A DNA stretch of 64,000 nucleotides from Aureispira sp050633105 (GTDB lineage: Bacteria; Bacteroidota; Bacteroidia; Chitinophagales; Saprospiraceae). Below are positions 43,259 to 51,866 of this stretch, piece by piece. Position numbers and translations under genes: made by a program. Positions within the stretch are counted from its first letter, which is position 1, and each line of letters begins with the position of its first letter. The notes under the pieces are model-generated. The model searched no databases. It was not told the origin of the DNA and saw nothing but the letters and a program-made list of their open reading frames with translations. The stretch covers positions 1-64,000 of the forward strand of contig JBOEFW010000091.1 in the NCBI GenBank assembly GCA_050633105.1, given 5' to 3'.

Positions 43259-44240
43259 GTTTTTTATAAATGATTTGAGCAGTTTCTAAATTACGAGGTA
43301 TGGGATTATTCAATAAATCAGCATAAGCTAAAATAGGAGGAATAATAGCTTTATCTGTTTCTGTTTTCCAAAATTTTTCTACTAAAGTTACTGAACCTGC
43401 TCCATTAGTAGAAGGCATTAGTTGTAAGTCTTTCGCTACTTTTATGAAAGAAGCATTGGTATAAAAAATAACATTTTCCGCAATAAGATAATTAGATAAA
43501 ATTTCTCCTGCTAATTCTCCTCCAATAGAGACATTAGGGTGTGAAGAAAGATTTTTTAGTCCACTAAAATTTTTACTTTTAAATGTCCGCTGTTTTAACT
43601 TAGGCCGTAATACCCTATTAAAAAGTGTTGTCCATTCTTGTAATAAGCGTTCTTTATGTTGCAACTTTAGCTGCTCTGCATTTACTTGGATAATGTACCT
43701 TTCTTTTCTCAGCTCCTTCAATATTCTACGAACAGTATCCAAGGAGACTTGTGAGGCCTTTGCTATGTATCGATAAGGTTCGTTTAATATTTTTTCATTA
43801 ATGAGTAGCTGAAAGATAACTTTTAGACCTGCCTTAGAGAATGCATTGCTTGTTTTTTTAGTGATAAAAGGATTACTGTTATTGGTCTCTACATAGATAT
43901 ACATACCTGCACGGTTGGTAATAAAAATATTACCAGAAGTATCTAAATACGAGATCTTTCTTTCCTTTAAGTGCTTTCTTGAAGGCTTAGAAATGTAATC
44001 ACTAATGAGAAGGAAGTCTTCTTTTGGGCTGGTGTGTTTATTTAAGAGGGGTAAACTAGAGAGAGAGAGTCTCTTCTTAATTTTAAATACAAAGTTAACT
44101 TCTAAAGTGTCAAGAGTTAACTTTAGCTGACCATCATAAGAACCTTTATCACTATTTCTTAAAGATGTTTCTACCTGTAGATTAGGTTCAGTTGTAGAAG
44201 ATAGTTTTTCTAATGCACTATGTAGTATGTCTTCATCCAT
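43239..44240 (-). CDS. abiEi: AbiEi-type antitoxin / transcriptional repressor
   Basis: A 333-residue protein of the type IV AbiEi antitoxin family. A helix-turn-helix region lies at about residues 155-190 (IAKASQVSLDTVRRILKE). The C-terminal part is the antitoxin core (ASFIKVAKDLQLMP onward). AbiEi represses its own operon through inverted repeats and neutralises the toxin without direct binding. The gene precedes the toxin gene with a 20-bp overlap. The region 95-151 bp upstream of it is the direct-repeat copy 2, which could be an operator. Confidence 0.85.
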   Translation of the reverse strand: MDEDILHSALEKLSSTTEPNLQVETSLRNSDKGSYDGQLKLTLDTLEVNFVFKIKKRLSLSSLPLLNKHTSPKEDFLLISDYISKPSRKHLKERKISYLDTSGNIFITNRAGMYIYVETNNSNPFITKKTSNAFSKAGLKVIFQLLINEKILNEPYRYIAKASQVSLDTVRRILKELRKERYIIQVNAEQLKLQHKERLLQEWTTLFNRVLRPKLKQRTFKSKNFSGLKNLSSHPNVSIGGELAGEILSNYLIAENVIFYTNASFIKVAKDLQLMPSTNGAGSVTLVEKFWKTETDKAIIPPILAYADLLNNPIPRNLETAQIIYKKHVQNTV

Positions 44241-44334
44241 GTAGAAAAATATATTTTGTTAGAGCAAATAGATAAAACAATAGGATTGTACTTTACAATA
44301 CAAATTTATACACAGTAAAGTTCTACAAAGGTTA

Positions 44335-44391
44335 CTATTTGTACGATAAAATTGAAGATAGTTAAAAAACGTACAAATGAAATTATCGTAC
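44335..44391. repeat. 57-bp direct repeat copy 2 (promoter side of abiE)
   Basis: Same sequence family and orientation as copy 1. Here the terminal inverted pair is 11 bp (TTGTACGATAA with TTATCGTACAA, counting one flanking base pair). It lies 17 bp after the stop of the 75-residue gene and 95 bp before the AbiEi start. Together the copies bracket the AbiE operon. Confidence 0.85.
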
Positions 44392-44408
44392 AATCTAATT
44401 TCTAATAA

Positions 44409-44636
44409 TTATTCTCCTTTTTGTTCTGCAATTTTAGTCAAGTAACCTGAAAGGTCTTGTATTGAGTTTAAGATTTCGTCCTTTCCCATCTCTTCAGAGA
44501 TAGACATCAATGTAAGAATAGCTTCTCTTTTTTGATTTCTCAAAATAGCATTGCTAAATTCCTGAACATTTTGAAGTTCTTCTAAGCTGTTGACTTCTTT
44601 TATTTTTTTTATTAGTAATAACAAGTCTTTGTTCAT
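44409..44636 (-). CDS. small helical protein, 75 aa
   Basis: The product is 75 residues, highly charged and all-helical in appearance (KIKEVNSLEELQNVQEFSNA, then LSGYLTKIAEQKGE). It has no cysteine, no signal peptide and no domain that I recognise. It sits 38 bp after the TIR gene and 17 bp before direct-repeat copy 2. It could be an accessory or immunity protein of the TIR gene, but this is only inferred from position. Confidence 0.55.
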   Translation of the reverse strand: MNKDLLLLIKKIKEVNSLEELQNVQEFSNAILRNQKREAILTLMSISEEMGKDEILNSIQDLSGYLTKIAEQKGE

Positions 44637-44674
44637 CGTAGAGATATTGTTGAATAGATACTGTAAGGTGACAA

Positions 44675-45300
44675 CTATAAATTGGCTAATAACGCAAGTA
44701 CTTTTCCAAAATAGTAAATTTTGTTCTTTCCACCAGAAGGCCCTAGTCGTTTGACAGTAATAAAAGTGTTAAAATTGATTCCTGTTTTGAGATCCTTAAT
44801 TAAGAATTGGCTTTCAAAAGGCTCATCATTATCAATATAGGCATTTAAAGAACTTATTTCACTAGTAGCCGCTAAATGGAGAATTGTTTCTGGCATTATG
44901 TTATCCTGATTGATCTTGGCTAATTGTTTGAATCGACTAGTTGCCTCTTTATTTCCAATAAATACAATGTTGGTTAAAATAGTTAAGGGATGTTGCAGAT
45001 CAATAGAAAATTCTACCACATCAATTGTTAATTCAAAATACTCCCCACGCAATCCCCAATTCTTCGCAAAATCACAATACGTAGATGGAGTAGTATTAAC
45101 ACGGCCTCGCTCCTCGTTTTGTAAGGGGGCAATAAAAAAGAAGCATTTGTTATGGCCTGGTTGATCTTTTCAATAATAGAGTCACCAACATTAATCTCCC
45201 ACCTATCTACAAAAACGCGTACTCTATCTTTTGCAAGCCTAGTAGCTAGTTGGTCTACAAAGTCTTTATCTTTATGAGAATGTATTATGAATATAGACAT
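44675..45300 (-). pseudogene. TIR-domain protein gene with a frameshift
   Basis: From the ATG at 45300 the frame encodes a TIR domain: SIFIIHSHKDKDFV, then VFVDRWEINVGDS with W34 and the catalytic-type Glu35, then AITNASF. After that the frame diverges, while a second frame resumes with IAPLQNEERGRV and reads on for about 155 residues to the stop at 44675 (LALLANL). Adding one base to the six-A run at 45134-45139 would join both into one protein of about 209 residues. It is either a real inactivation or a homopolymer sequencing error. TIR proteins with this motif can cleave NAD+ in anti-phage systems. Confidence 0.7.
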
Positions 45301-45337
45301 GGAGCTTTTATTTTTATATGGCGAAGGCAATATTTTT

Positions 45338-46960
45338 TTACCCCTTAGAAACTTCCAAGGCCTGATCAATATCAGCAATAATATCATCTACATGTTCCAA
45401 TCCAACAGAAAAGCGCAATAAGCCATTCCAAATTCCTACGGCTTCTCTTGCTTCTTGACTTAATTTGGAGTGTGTGGTAGAAGCTGGATGAGTGGCAATG
45501 GTGCGACTGTCTCCTAAATTAGCCGTCAGAGAAAGCATTTTTAGGGCATTGAGAAAGCGTTGGCCTCGCTCTAGCCCCCCTTTTACAATACAAGTAAATA
45601 ATCCTCCTCCTAGACGCATTTGTTGAATGGCCAAAGAATATTGAGGGTGAGAAGGTAAGTGGGGGTATTTGACGGAATCAATTTCTGGATGCTCTTCTAA
45701 GTGTTGGGCAATGTGCAATGCATTTTCACAATGGCGCTGCATTCTGACCGCTAACGTTTCTAAACTTTTAGATAAAATCCAAGCATTAAAAGGCGAAATA
45801 GCAGGTCCTGTTCGTCTAGCAAAGGCGTAAACTTCTTTGATTAATTCTGCCCTCCCCAAGACTAAACCGCCTAAAACACGTCCTTGTCCATCAATCCATT
45901 TGGTTGCGGAGTGGGTGACTAAATCGGCGCCATAAAGAGCAGGACGCTGCAAATAAGGGGTCGCAAAACAGTTGTCAATATTGAGTAGAATGCCATGTTT
46001 TTTTGTCAATTTACCTAACCAATCCAAATCAATAAAATCCAAGGCTGGATTAGAAGGCGTCTCTGCAAACAACATTTTGGTATTGGGTTGGATCGCTGCT
46101 TCCCATGTTTCTGTTGCATCAATGTCTACATAAGTATACTCCACGCCCCATTGAGGTAGGATTTCTGTGATAATTCGATGAGTATTGCCAAAAACAGAAC
46201 GACACGCAACAATATGATCGCCTTGTTTTAGAAAGGGAGCAAAGGAGGCAAAAATACTAGACATACCAGAAGCGGTCGCAAAGCCATCTTCTGTTCCTTC
46301 TAATAAGCACATTTTTTGGATAAACTCTGTTGCATTAGGATTGGAAAAACGGGAGTATATGTATGCATCGTGTTCTCCTGCAAAAGCAGAAGCTGCTTCC
46401 TCTGCATTATCAAAAGTAAAACTAGAGGTTAAATATAAAGGAACAGAATGTTCTTTGTTGGCTGATTTTGGAGTTTGGGTACGAATCGCAAGTGTCTCAA
46501 AACGTTGTGACGGCGTTGGAATTTGTGTTGTTCTTTTAGGAGCTGCTGCAACTATTTCATAAGTATAAGAAACATCGGCTGTTGCTACTAAGATTTTGTA
46601 AACAGAGCAATATTTTTCGATGACTAAATCCAGTGCTTTGTCTATTTTCTTAGGATCAAGTGGTCCCGTTAGAAATAGCTTGACTTGAATGTTTTCGAAA
46701 ATCTTAGGAAGTGGTTGCTCTCGGCGGCTGGCTTCAATCTCAATATGAATATCCTCTAATTGCTGGCGTTGCTTTTTGAGAATACTAATAATATCAATGG
46801 CCGTACAACCGCCCAAGCCAGCCAACAAGGATTCCATGGGGCGAAAACCTTTGTTTTGTCCTCCAATAGCAGGAGTGGCATCTAATTGTAGCGTCGCTCC
46901 TGTTTCGTTACGAGCGGTGAAATGGTAAGCCTCATTTTGGCGTTGCAAGGTGATTTTCAT
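45338..46960 (-). CDS. metZ: OsmC domain fused to O-succinyl/acetylhomoserine sulfhydrylase (MetZ-like)
   Basis: A 540-residue fusion. Residues 1-138 are an OsmC-like peroxide-reactive domain with the conserved pair Cys52 (GGCTAID) and Cys118 (KYCSVYK). A linker with PTPSQRFETLAIRTQTP leads to a Cys/Met-metabolism PLP enzyme: SRFSNPNATEFIQKM, TASGMSSIFASF, and the Schiff-base lysine K354 in HSATKWIDGQGR. The enzyme would make homocysteine or cystathionine from acyl-homoserine. A SAM-I riboswitch lies upstream. The fused OsmC could link the enzyme to organic peroxides or sulfane/thiol chemistry; no evidence decides this. Confidence 0.85.
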   Translation of the reverse strand: MKITLQRQNEAYHFTARNETGATLQLDATPAIGGQNKGFRPMESLLAGLGGCTAIDIISILKKQRQQLEDIHIEIEASRREQPLPKIFENIQVKLFLTGPLDPKKIDKALDLVIEKYCSVYKILVATADVSYTYEIVAAAPKRTTQIPTPSQRFETLAIRTQTPKSANKEHSVPLYLTSSFTFDNAEEAASAFAGEHDAYIYSRFSNPNATEFIQKMCLLEGTEDGFATASGMSSIFASFAPFLKQGDHIVACRSVFGNTHRIITEILPQWGVEYTYVDIDATETWEAAIQPNTKMLFAETPSNPALDFIDLDWLGKLTKKHGILLNIDNCFATPYLQRPALYGADLVTHSATKWIDGQGRVLGGLVLGRAELIKEVYAFARRTGPAISPFNAWILSKSLETLAVRMQRHCENALHIAQHLEEHPEIDSVKYPHLPSHPQYSLAIQQMRLGGGLFTCIVKGGLERGQRFLNALKMLSLTANLGDSRTIATHPASTTHSKLSQEAREAVGIWNGLLRFSVGLEHVDDIIADIDQALEVSKG

Positions 46961-47011
46961 AGTAACACGAGGTTAAACCAATGCGAATCGAGGGGAGAGC
47001 CTTTGCAACAG

Positions 47012-47050
47012 GAACGGACTTTAAATACATTTTAATAGGTATGTCCGTTC
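47012..47050 (-). promoter_or_regulatory. candidate expression-platform hairpin of the SAM riboswitch
   Basis: GAACGGAC (minus strand 47050-47043) pairs with GTCCGTTC (47019-47012), with a 23-base loop holding a further short pairing. It follows the aptamer directly but is not followed by a T run, so it may act on translation or through another pairing rather than as a simple terminator. Confidence 0.4.
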
Positions 47051-47072
47051 TGTTCTTCCATGATATGGAATA

Positions 47073-47157
47073 AGTTATCTGGCTTGAGTTGGCACCTTGC
47101 AAGAAGCAGGTTGCCAAGGTTTCGTAGGGCAAGTCCCTCCACCTTTCTCGATAAGCA
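47073..47157 (-). ncRNA. SAM-I (S-box) riboswitch aptamer
   Basis: On the minus strand all S-box core blocks are in order: CTTATC opening P1, GGTGGAGGGA, GCCCTACGAAACC, GGCAACC, AAGGTGCCAA and the closing GATAA of P1. It lies about 110 bp before the OsmC-MetZ gene, which is a methionine-biosynthesis target, so SAM should switch that gene off. The 94-codon minus-strand open frame covering this stretch is not a gene. Confidence 0.93.
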
Positions 47158-47220
47158 ATGAATGTGATGATAGTTAATTTGTTGGTAAAGTTAGACCCTA
47201 CATCGCCAAATTCCAACTTC

Positions 47221-48030
47221 TTAGACGAAGATTTTCATAATCCCTACTAAAACAACTAAGATAATAGCAATTAAAGTAGTGATAATAACTACATTTTTAA
47301 TTGTAGCAGCTGGGTTGAATTTGGCAATGCAATAGATGGCACGAACACCATCTTTCCAGTTGATTTTTTTACCTTCTTCAAAGGTTCTACCATAGTAAGA
47401 AATACCTACTTCGTAGATGCGAATGTTGGGAATACGAGCAATTTTAGCGGTTACTTCTGGCTCAAAACCAAAGCGTTTTTCTGTCAGCGTAAGGCCTTGC
47501 AACATTTTAGTGTTGAAGAGCTTATAGCAGGTCTCCATATCCGTCAAATTCAAATTGGTATTCATGTTAGACAAGAAGGTCAAAAGCTTATTGCCGATGC
47601 TGTGCCAAAAGAATAGAATACGGTGGGGATTGCCTCCCATAAAACGAGAACCATAAACAATATCAGCACTACCATTAAGGATAGGTTTGAGTAAATGGTT
47701 GTATTCAGCTGGATCGTATTCTAAATCTGCATCTTGGATAATTAAGTATTCTCCTGTTGCTTTTTCAATTCCAGTATGCAGTGCTGCCCCTTTTCCTTTG
47801 TTGACTTCATGTTTGTAGTATTGAATGTTCAACGTCGGATTGTTTTCTTTGTAGCGTAAAATAGCCGCTTCTGTTTCATCCGTGGAGCAATCATTGACAA
47901 TAATAACTTCTTTTTGAATGTCTTGTGCTAGTTCTACGGCTTTGACTTTATCCAAAATAAAGTGGATTGTTTTTCCTTCATTATAAGCGGGAATAACAAT
48001 AGATAATTGTTGGATAGTAGGTTTGTTCAT
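47221..48030 (-). CDS. glycosyltransferase family 2, DPM1-like
   Basis: A 269-residue GT-A enzyme. The N-terminal SIVIPAYNEGKTI begins the fold, the DXD-type QDADLEYDP is at about residues 95-103 and TEKRFGFEPEVTAKIA resembles polyprenyl-phosphate transferases. One hydrophobic segment at the C-terminus (about 246-267) anchors it to the membrane. It would transfer a sugar from NDP-sugar to undecaprenyl phosphate or another lipid. It ends at 47221, 65 bp upstream of the riboswitch on the same strand. The broken membrane-protein gene lies 12 bp before its start, so it was probably in the same operon. Confidence 0.85.
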   Translation of the reverse strand: MNKPTIQQLSIVIPAYNEGKTIHFILDKVKAVELAQDIQKEVIIVNDCSTDETEAAILRYKENNPTLNIQYYKHEVNKGKGAALHTGIEKATGEYLIIQDADLEYDPAEYNHLLKPILNGSADIVYGSRFMGGNPHRILFFWHSIGNKLLTFLSNMNTNLNLTDMETCYKLFNTKMLQGLTLTEKRFGFEPEVTAKIARIPNIRIYEVGISYYGRTFEEGKKINWKDGVRAIYCIAKFNPAATIKNVVIITTLIAIILVVLVGIMKIFV

Positions 48031-48042
48031 GCTCTTATTATA

Positions 48043-48923
48043 TTAATGGTCCTTTGGTTGGCAGTAAATGTAAGGATTATTATCCTTGAAATGAAAGCAA
48101 GAGGCAGGTAAGGTGTCATATTTGAAACTTCCCCATTGCGTTATGAAATAATCAGAGGAATTTTTGATGTACTCATAGTCCCTTGGTTTATCGTGAATCA
48201 TAATACTACAAGCCTCCCCTTTAGAAGAATTATCAATGCTAGATAGTAACCAAAATTCGTAAGGGCTCGACCAATAGGTGTTTAATAGAATGTCTTTCGG
48301 AACATCTTTACTATCGATCAATAATTTTTTAAGAGGTAAGTCGGCGGTTTTAGCCAAGAGCTCTTTTTGCCAATCAAGGCGCTTGGTATAGTCCTCACTA
48401 TATAAAACAATCCTGCCTAAGCAAGTCAGTGCGATGAAGGATAGGAGTATAATTTGCCAACGCTCTTGGAGTTTTGGCAATCCATCAATTACAAAAGGAA
48501 AAGCAACCATAATACTTAATGGCAAGTAGAGGTTTTCCATGTAGTATTGACTAAACTGAGGTTGGCTAAACGAAACACTTATTAGTAGAAGATATCCTGT
48601 GAAGAAACTTGATAGGAGTAGAAATTTCAACCATTGTTTCTGATATAGATAGCATATTTTTGAGGGTAAGTCTTCGTGTAATAATCCCAAAAGTCAAGAA
48701 CATAAACGTTAAGCCTTAGAAGCAACATAACTAACCCGACTACTTGGTTTTTAAACAAGCACCAGAGGAGTAAAAATATACCTAAGTAAAACCATATAAA
48801 GCGAGAGGAATGAACAATAACGATTGTTTTTAAAGACCAACCTAATTTCTGCCCAAATAAAGGAATTGATTGACTAAAGACGGAACCAAAACGCCCATTT
48901 TGAATAGCGTAATCACTATCCAA
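48043..48923 (-). pseudogene. frameshifted membrane glycosyltransferase-like gene
   Basis: Two overlapping frames (48627-48923 and 48043-48690) form one protein when joined at the run near 48690. The first part (YAIQNGRFGSVFSQSIP, VHSSRFIWFYLGIFLLLW) and the second (LKFLLLSSFFTGYLLLIS, YYMENLYLPLSI) look like continuous parts of a GT39/ArnT-like multi-pass protein of about 290 residues, but shorter than the family and lacking a proper N-terminus (a stop lies just before 48923). The frame change falls within homopolymer runs (TTTT and GGG). It is either a decayed gene or a sequence error. Its partner GT2 gene follows at 12 bp. Confidence 0.55.
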
Positions 48924-49046
48924 TTACAGCAATAATAAAGAAACATTTATTTTTTGCAAAAAAAATATATGTTATCAGGTATTTTAAATCTTTAAGCCCC
49001 CTGTTTTATAGGAGCTTATAGCAAAAGTGTGGACTATGCGCTATTG

Positions 49047-49262
49047 TTATATAGTGCTAGAACAACCCAAAGCTAATAAAATACACAGAGAAAGTGTCAA
49101 AAGAATACTTTCTAGAGACTGAGAGCTCGTTTTACGGTAATGCTCATTGTACCAATTGAAAAAGTATAAAACCCACATAAGTAGAGGCGGTTGATGTAAA
49201 TTAAGGGACGATAATTTTATGTAACCTAGGGCATGGGAATTAGGACAACAAGAAAAAACCAA
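49047..49262 (-). pseudogene. possible remnant of a DUF2752-like small membrane protein
   Basis: A 71-codon minus-strand frame starting at a TTG inside the T-rich tract of the fabI terminator. It encodes SCCPNSHALGYIKLSSL and two hydrophobic segments. The pattern resembles DUF2752 (CPxC..R/H.. membrane protein), but the cysteine pair is incomplete and the N-terminus is missing. It may be a relic or chance. The remaining gap sequence (48924-49046) shows nothing else. Confidence 0.25.
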
Positions 49263-49311
49263 GTAATAAGAGTCAATAATAATATTGGGATCAACTACTA
49301 ACTCTTATTAC
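49263..49311 (-). terminator. terminator of fabI
   Basis: An 11-bp stem (49263-49273 with 49301-49311) with a long loop is followed on the minus strand by a T-rich tract. It lies 19 bp after the fabI stop. Confidence 0.7.
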
Positions 49312-49329
49312 CCCTTTTTATAGTAGAAC

Positions 49330-50133
49330 TTATTTATTCAAAATGGCAGGATTCATCCCCATATTGGAGAAACCACCATCATGAAACAAGTTTTGCATGG
49401 TAACGTAACGGGTGTAATCAGAGAATAAAGAAATACAGTACTCTGCACAAGCTTCTGCAGGTGCATTACCTAGAGGAGACATGTTCTCTGCATAATCTAA
49501 GAAATCTTGGAATCCCTCAATACCTTTACCAGCAGTTGTCATGGTAGGAGATTGAGAAATAGTATTCACACGAACATTATTGTGGGTACCATAATGGTAA
49601 CCAAATGAGCGTGCGAAAGACTCTAATAAAGACTTGGCTTCTGCCATTTCCCCATAATGTGGGAACGTGCGCTGAGCACCAATGTAAGTAAGGGCTAGAA
49701 TAGAGCCCCAATCGTTCATAGCATCTGCTTTATAAAGCACTTGCATTAACTTGTGAAAAGACAGCGACGAAATATCAAAAGACTTCTGCATGAAGTCATG
49801 ATTCAAGTCGGTATAGGATTTTCCTTTACGAATATTGATAGACATACCAATAGAGTGTAATACAAAATCTAATTTACCACCTAATTTTTCCTGACTCTCT
49901 TCTACCAACTTTTCTAAGTCGTCTATACGAGTAGCATCTGCAGGAATTGCAGGGCAGTTTAATTTTTCTGCTAGGGTTTTGATACTAGTATCGCCACGCA
50001 TTCTAAAAGCAACAGGGGCATTGGTTAAAACAATATCTGCTCCTTCTTTGACGCACAATTCCGCGACCTTCCAAGCAATAGACATGTCGTCTAAAGCGCC
50101 GAAAATAATACCTTTTTTACCTTTTAATAACAT
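49330..50133 (-). CDS. fabI: enoyl-[acyl-carrier-protein] reductase (NADH)
   Basis: A 267-residue SDR-type enzyme. The nucleotide loop begins GIIFGALDDMSIAW, and the catalytic residues are Tyr150, Tyr160 and Lys167 (TYIGAQRTFPHYGEMAEAK), with the same spacing as in E. coli FabI. It reduces the enoyl-ACP double bond in the last step of each fatty-acid elongation cycle and is the triclosan target class. It stands alone between the broken glycosyltransferase gene and the YifB gene. The conserved ILALTY and SPTMTTAGKGI blocks support the call. Confidence 0.93.
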   Translation of the reverse strand: MLLKGKKGIIFGALDDMSIAWKVAELCVKEGADIVLTNAPVAFRMRGDTSIKTLAEKLNCPAIPADATRIDDLEKLVEESQEKLGGKLDFVLHSIGMSINIRKGKSYTDLNHDFMQKSFDISSLSFHKLMQVLYKADAMNDWGSILALTYIGAQRTFPHYGEMAEAKSLLESFARSFGYHYGTHNNVRVNTISQSPTMTTAGKGIEGFQDFLDYAENMSPLGNAPAEACAEYCISLFSDYTRYVTMQNLFHDGGFSNMGMNPAILNK

Positions 50134-50312
50134 AGTAAGATGGATAAATGTTGTAGGTGATAATATTACAGAAATGAAGTGTTAATGAAAACAAAACGTC
50201 TCCAAAACATTAGAGCGCAAATCTAAGTCATTTTACATTAAAAAACCACCTATTTTCAAAAAAGATAGGGACAAATGTTCATTTATCTCTAAAAAGACGA
50301 CTTTTTGTCTAT

Positions 50313-51866
50313 TTATTGGACCCAATTCTGCTTATCAAGGCTTCTAAATTGAATTGCTTCGGCCAAATGTTCAGCTAAAATTTTGTCTTTATTAGCTAAG
50401 TCAGCAATCGTTCGAGCTACTTTTAGGATACGGTCATAGGCTCTAGCTGATAACTGATAATGCTCCATAGCACGTTGGAGTAGCTTTTGGCTGGCTTTAT
50501 CGAGTTGACAATACTGTCTCAAATAAGAAGCACTCATTTGAGCGTTGCAATGAACACTTGCATCTTCTTGATAACGAGTGGTTTGAATTAGTCTAGCTTG
50601 AATGACCCGCTCTAAAATTTCTTCACTGCTCTCTTGAGGTGTTTTATCTGCTAAGTCATGATAATCAATGGGTTTGACATCAATGTGGAGATCAATTCGG
50701 TCCAACAAAGGCCCTGAAATTTTATTGAGATAATTCTGTACTGTATTAGGAGAGCAGACACAGTCTTTGTCAGGATGGGTATAGTAACCACAAGGACAAG
50801 GATTCATAGATGCTACTAAAGTGAAACTAGCGGGATAATCTACTGTGAATTTTGATCTAGAGATGGTAATTTGGCGCGCTTCCATTGGTTGACGTAAGAC
50901 TTCTAAGACAGAGCGTTTAAACTCTGGCAACTCATCTAAGAACAAAACGCCATTGTGCGCCAATGAAATTTCGCCAGGGCGGGGGTAATTTCCACCACCA
51001 ACCAACGCAACATCACTAATCGTATGGTGCGGATTGCGAAACGGACGTTGATGAATCAGAGAACAATTACTAGGCATCAGTCCGACAACGGAATGGATCT
51101 TTGTTGTTTCTAAAGCTTCGCTCAAATTTAGAGGAGGTAAAATAGTAGGAAAACGTTTTGCGAGCATAGTTTTTCCAGCACCAGGCGGACCAATCAAAAT
51201 TAAATTGTGTCCTCCCGCTGCTGCAATTTCCATTGCTCGCTTAATACTACGCTGCCCTTTGACGTCTGAAAAATTCATTGAAAACTGCGTCTGGTTGTAT
51301 AGGAATTCTTCTCTCGTATCTACGAAAGTCGCTTTTAAGTCTAAGTCGCCTAAGAAGAAATCAACAACCTCTTGAAGCCGCTCTACACCATAAACTTCTA
51401 GATCATTGACAATGGCTGCTTCTCTGGCATTTTCTTTTGGCAGAATTAATCCTTTGAAACCCATTTTTCTAGCTTGTATCGCAATCGGAAGTGCTCCCTT
51501 GATGGGGCGTACCAAGCCATCCAATGATAATTCTCCCATCAATAGATAATCTTTTAAACGTTCCTCAGGGAGCTGTTGTGTGGCGGCCATGACACCAATG
51601 GCTAAAGGCAAGTCATAATAGGAACCTTCCTTTTTGAGATCAGCAGGAGCCATATTGATAATGACTTTAATCCTTGGAATTCTATAACCGATCTGTTTGA
51701 GCGCTGTTTCAATTCTCCAATACCCTTCCCGAACCGCATTATCAGGTAGTCCAACTAAAGAATAACCAGGTCTTCCTTGTACAATTTGTCCGCCTGCACT
51801 TACTTCAATCGTGATTAATTGTGCATCAATACCCTCCACAGCACTGGCAAAAGTTTTTACTAACAT
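50313..51866 (-). CDS. YifB/ComM family Mg-chelatase-like AAA ATPase
   Basis: A 517-residue protein. The N-terminal Lon-like fold begins MLVKTFASAVEGIDAQLI; the central ATPase has Walker A GPPGAGKT at residues 226-233, Walker B LFLDELPEF and a sensor 1 ASMNPCPCG. A four-cysteine cluster CPCGYYTHPDKDCVCSP follows. The C-terminal part has the Mg-chelatase-like helical domain. Homologue ComM is a branch-migration helicase needed for natural transformation, so a role in recombination of incoming DNA is likely. Upstream is a long gap with two undetermined bases. Confidence 0.9.
   Translation of the reverse strand: MLVKTFASAVEGIDAQLITIEVSAGGQIVQGRPGYSLVGLPDNAVREGYWRIETALKQIGYRIPRIKVIINMAPADLKKEGSYYDLPLAIGVMAATQQLPEERLKDYLLMGELSLDGLVRPIKGALPIAIQARKMGFKGLILPKENAREAAIVNDLEVYGVERLQEVVDFFLGDLDLKATFVDTREEFLYNQTQFSMNFSDVKGQRSIKRAMEIAAAGGHNLILIGPPGAGKTMLAKRFPTILPPLNLSEALETTKIHSVVGLMPSNCSLIHQRPFRNPHHTISDVALVGGGNYPRPGEISLAHNGVLFLDELPEFKRSVLEVLRQPMEARQITISRSKFTVDYPASFTLVASMNPCPCGYYTHPDKDCVCSPNTVQNYLNKISGPLLDRIDLHIDVKPIDYHDLADKTPQESSEEILERVIQARLIQTTRYQEDASVHCNAQMSASYLRQYCQLDKASQKLLQRAMEHYQLSARAYDRILKVARTIADLANKDKILAEHLAEAIQFRSLDKQNWVQ

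Noticed and set aside
42331..44391. Integron attC sites
   Set aside because: The 57-bp length and inverted arms fit, but the attC core sequences RYYYAAC and GTTRRRY are not conserved between the copies and no integrase is in the window.
46932..47216. 94-codon minus-strand open frame before the OsmC-MetZ gene
   Set aside because: It covers the SAM-I riboswitch and shows no protein-like features.
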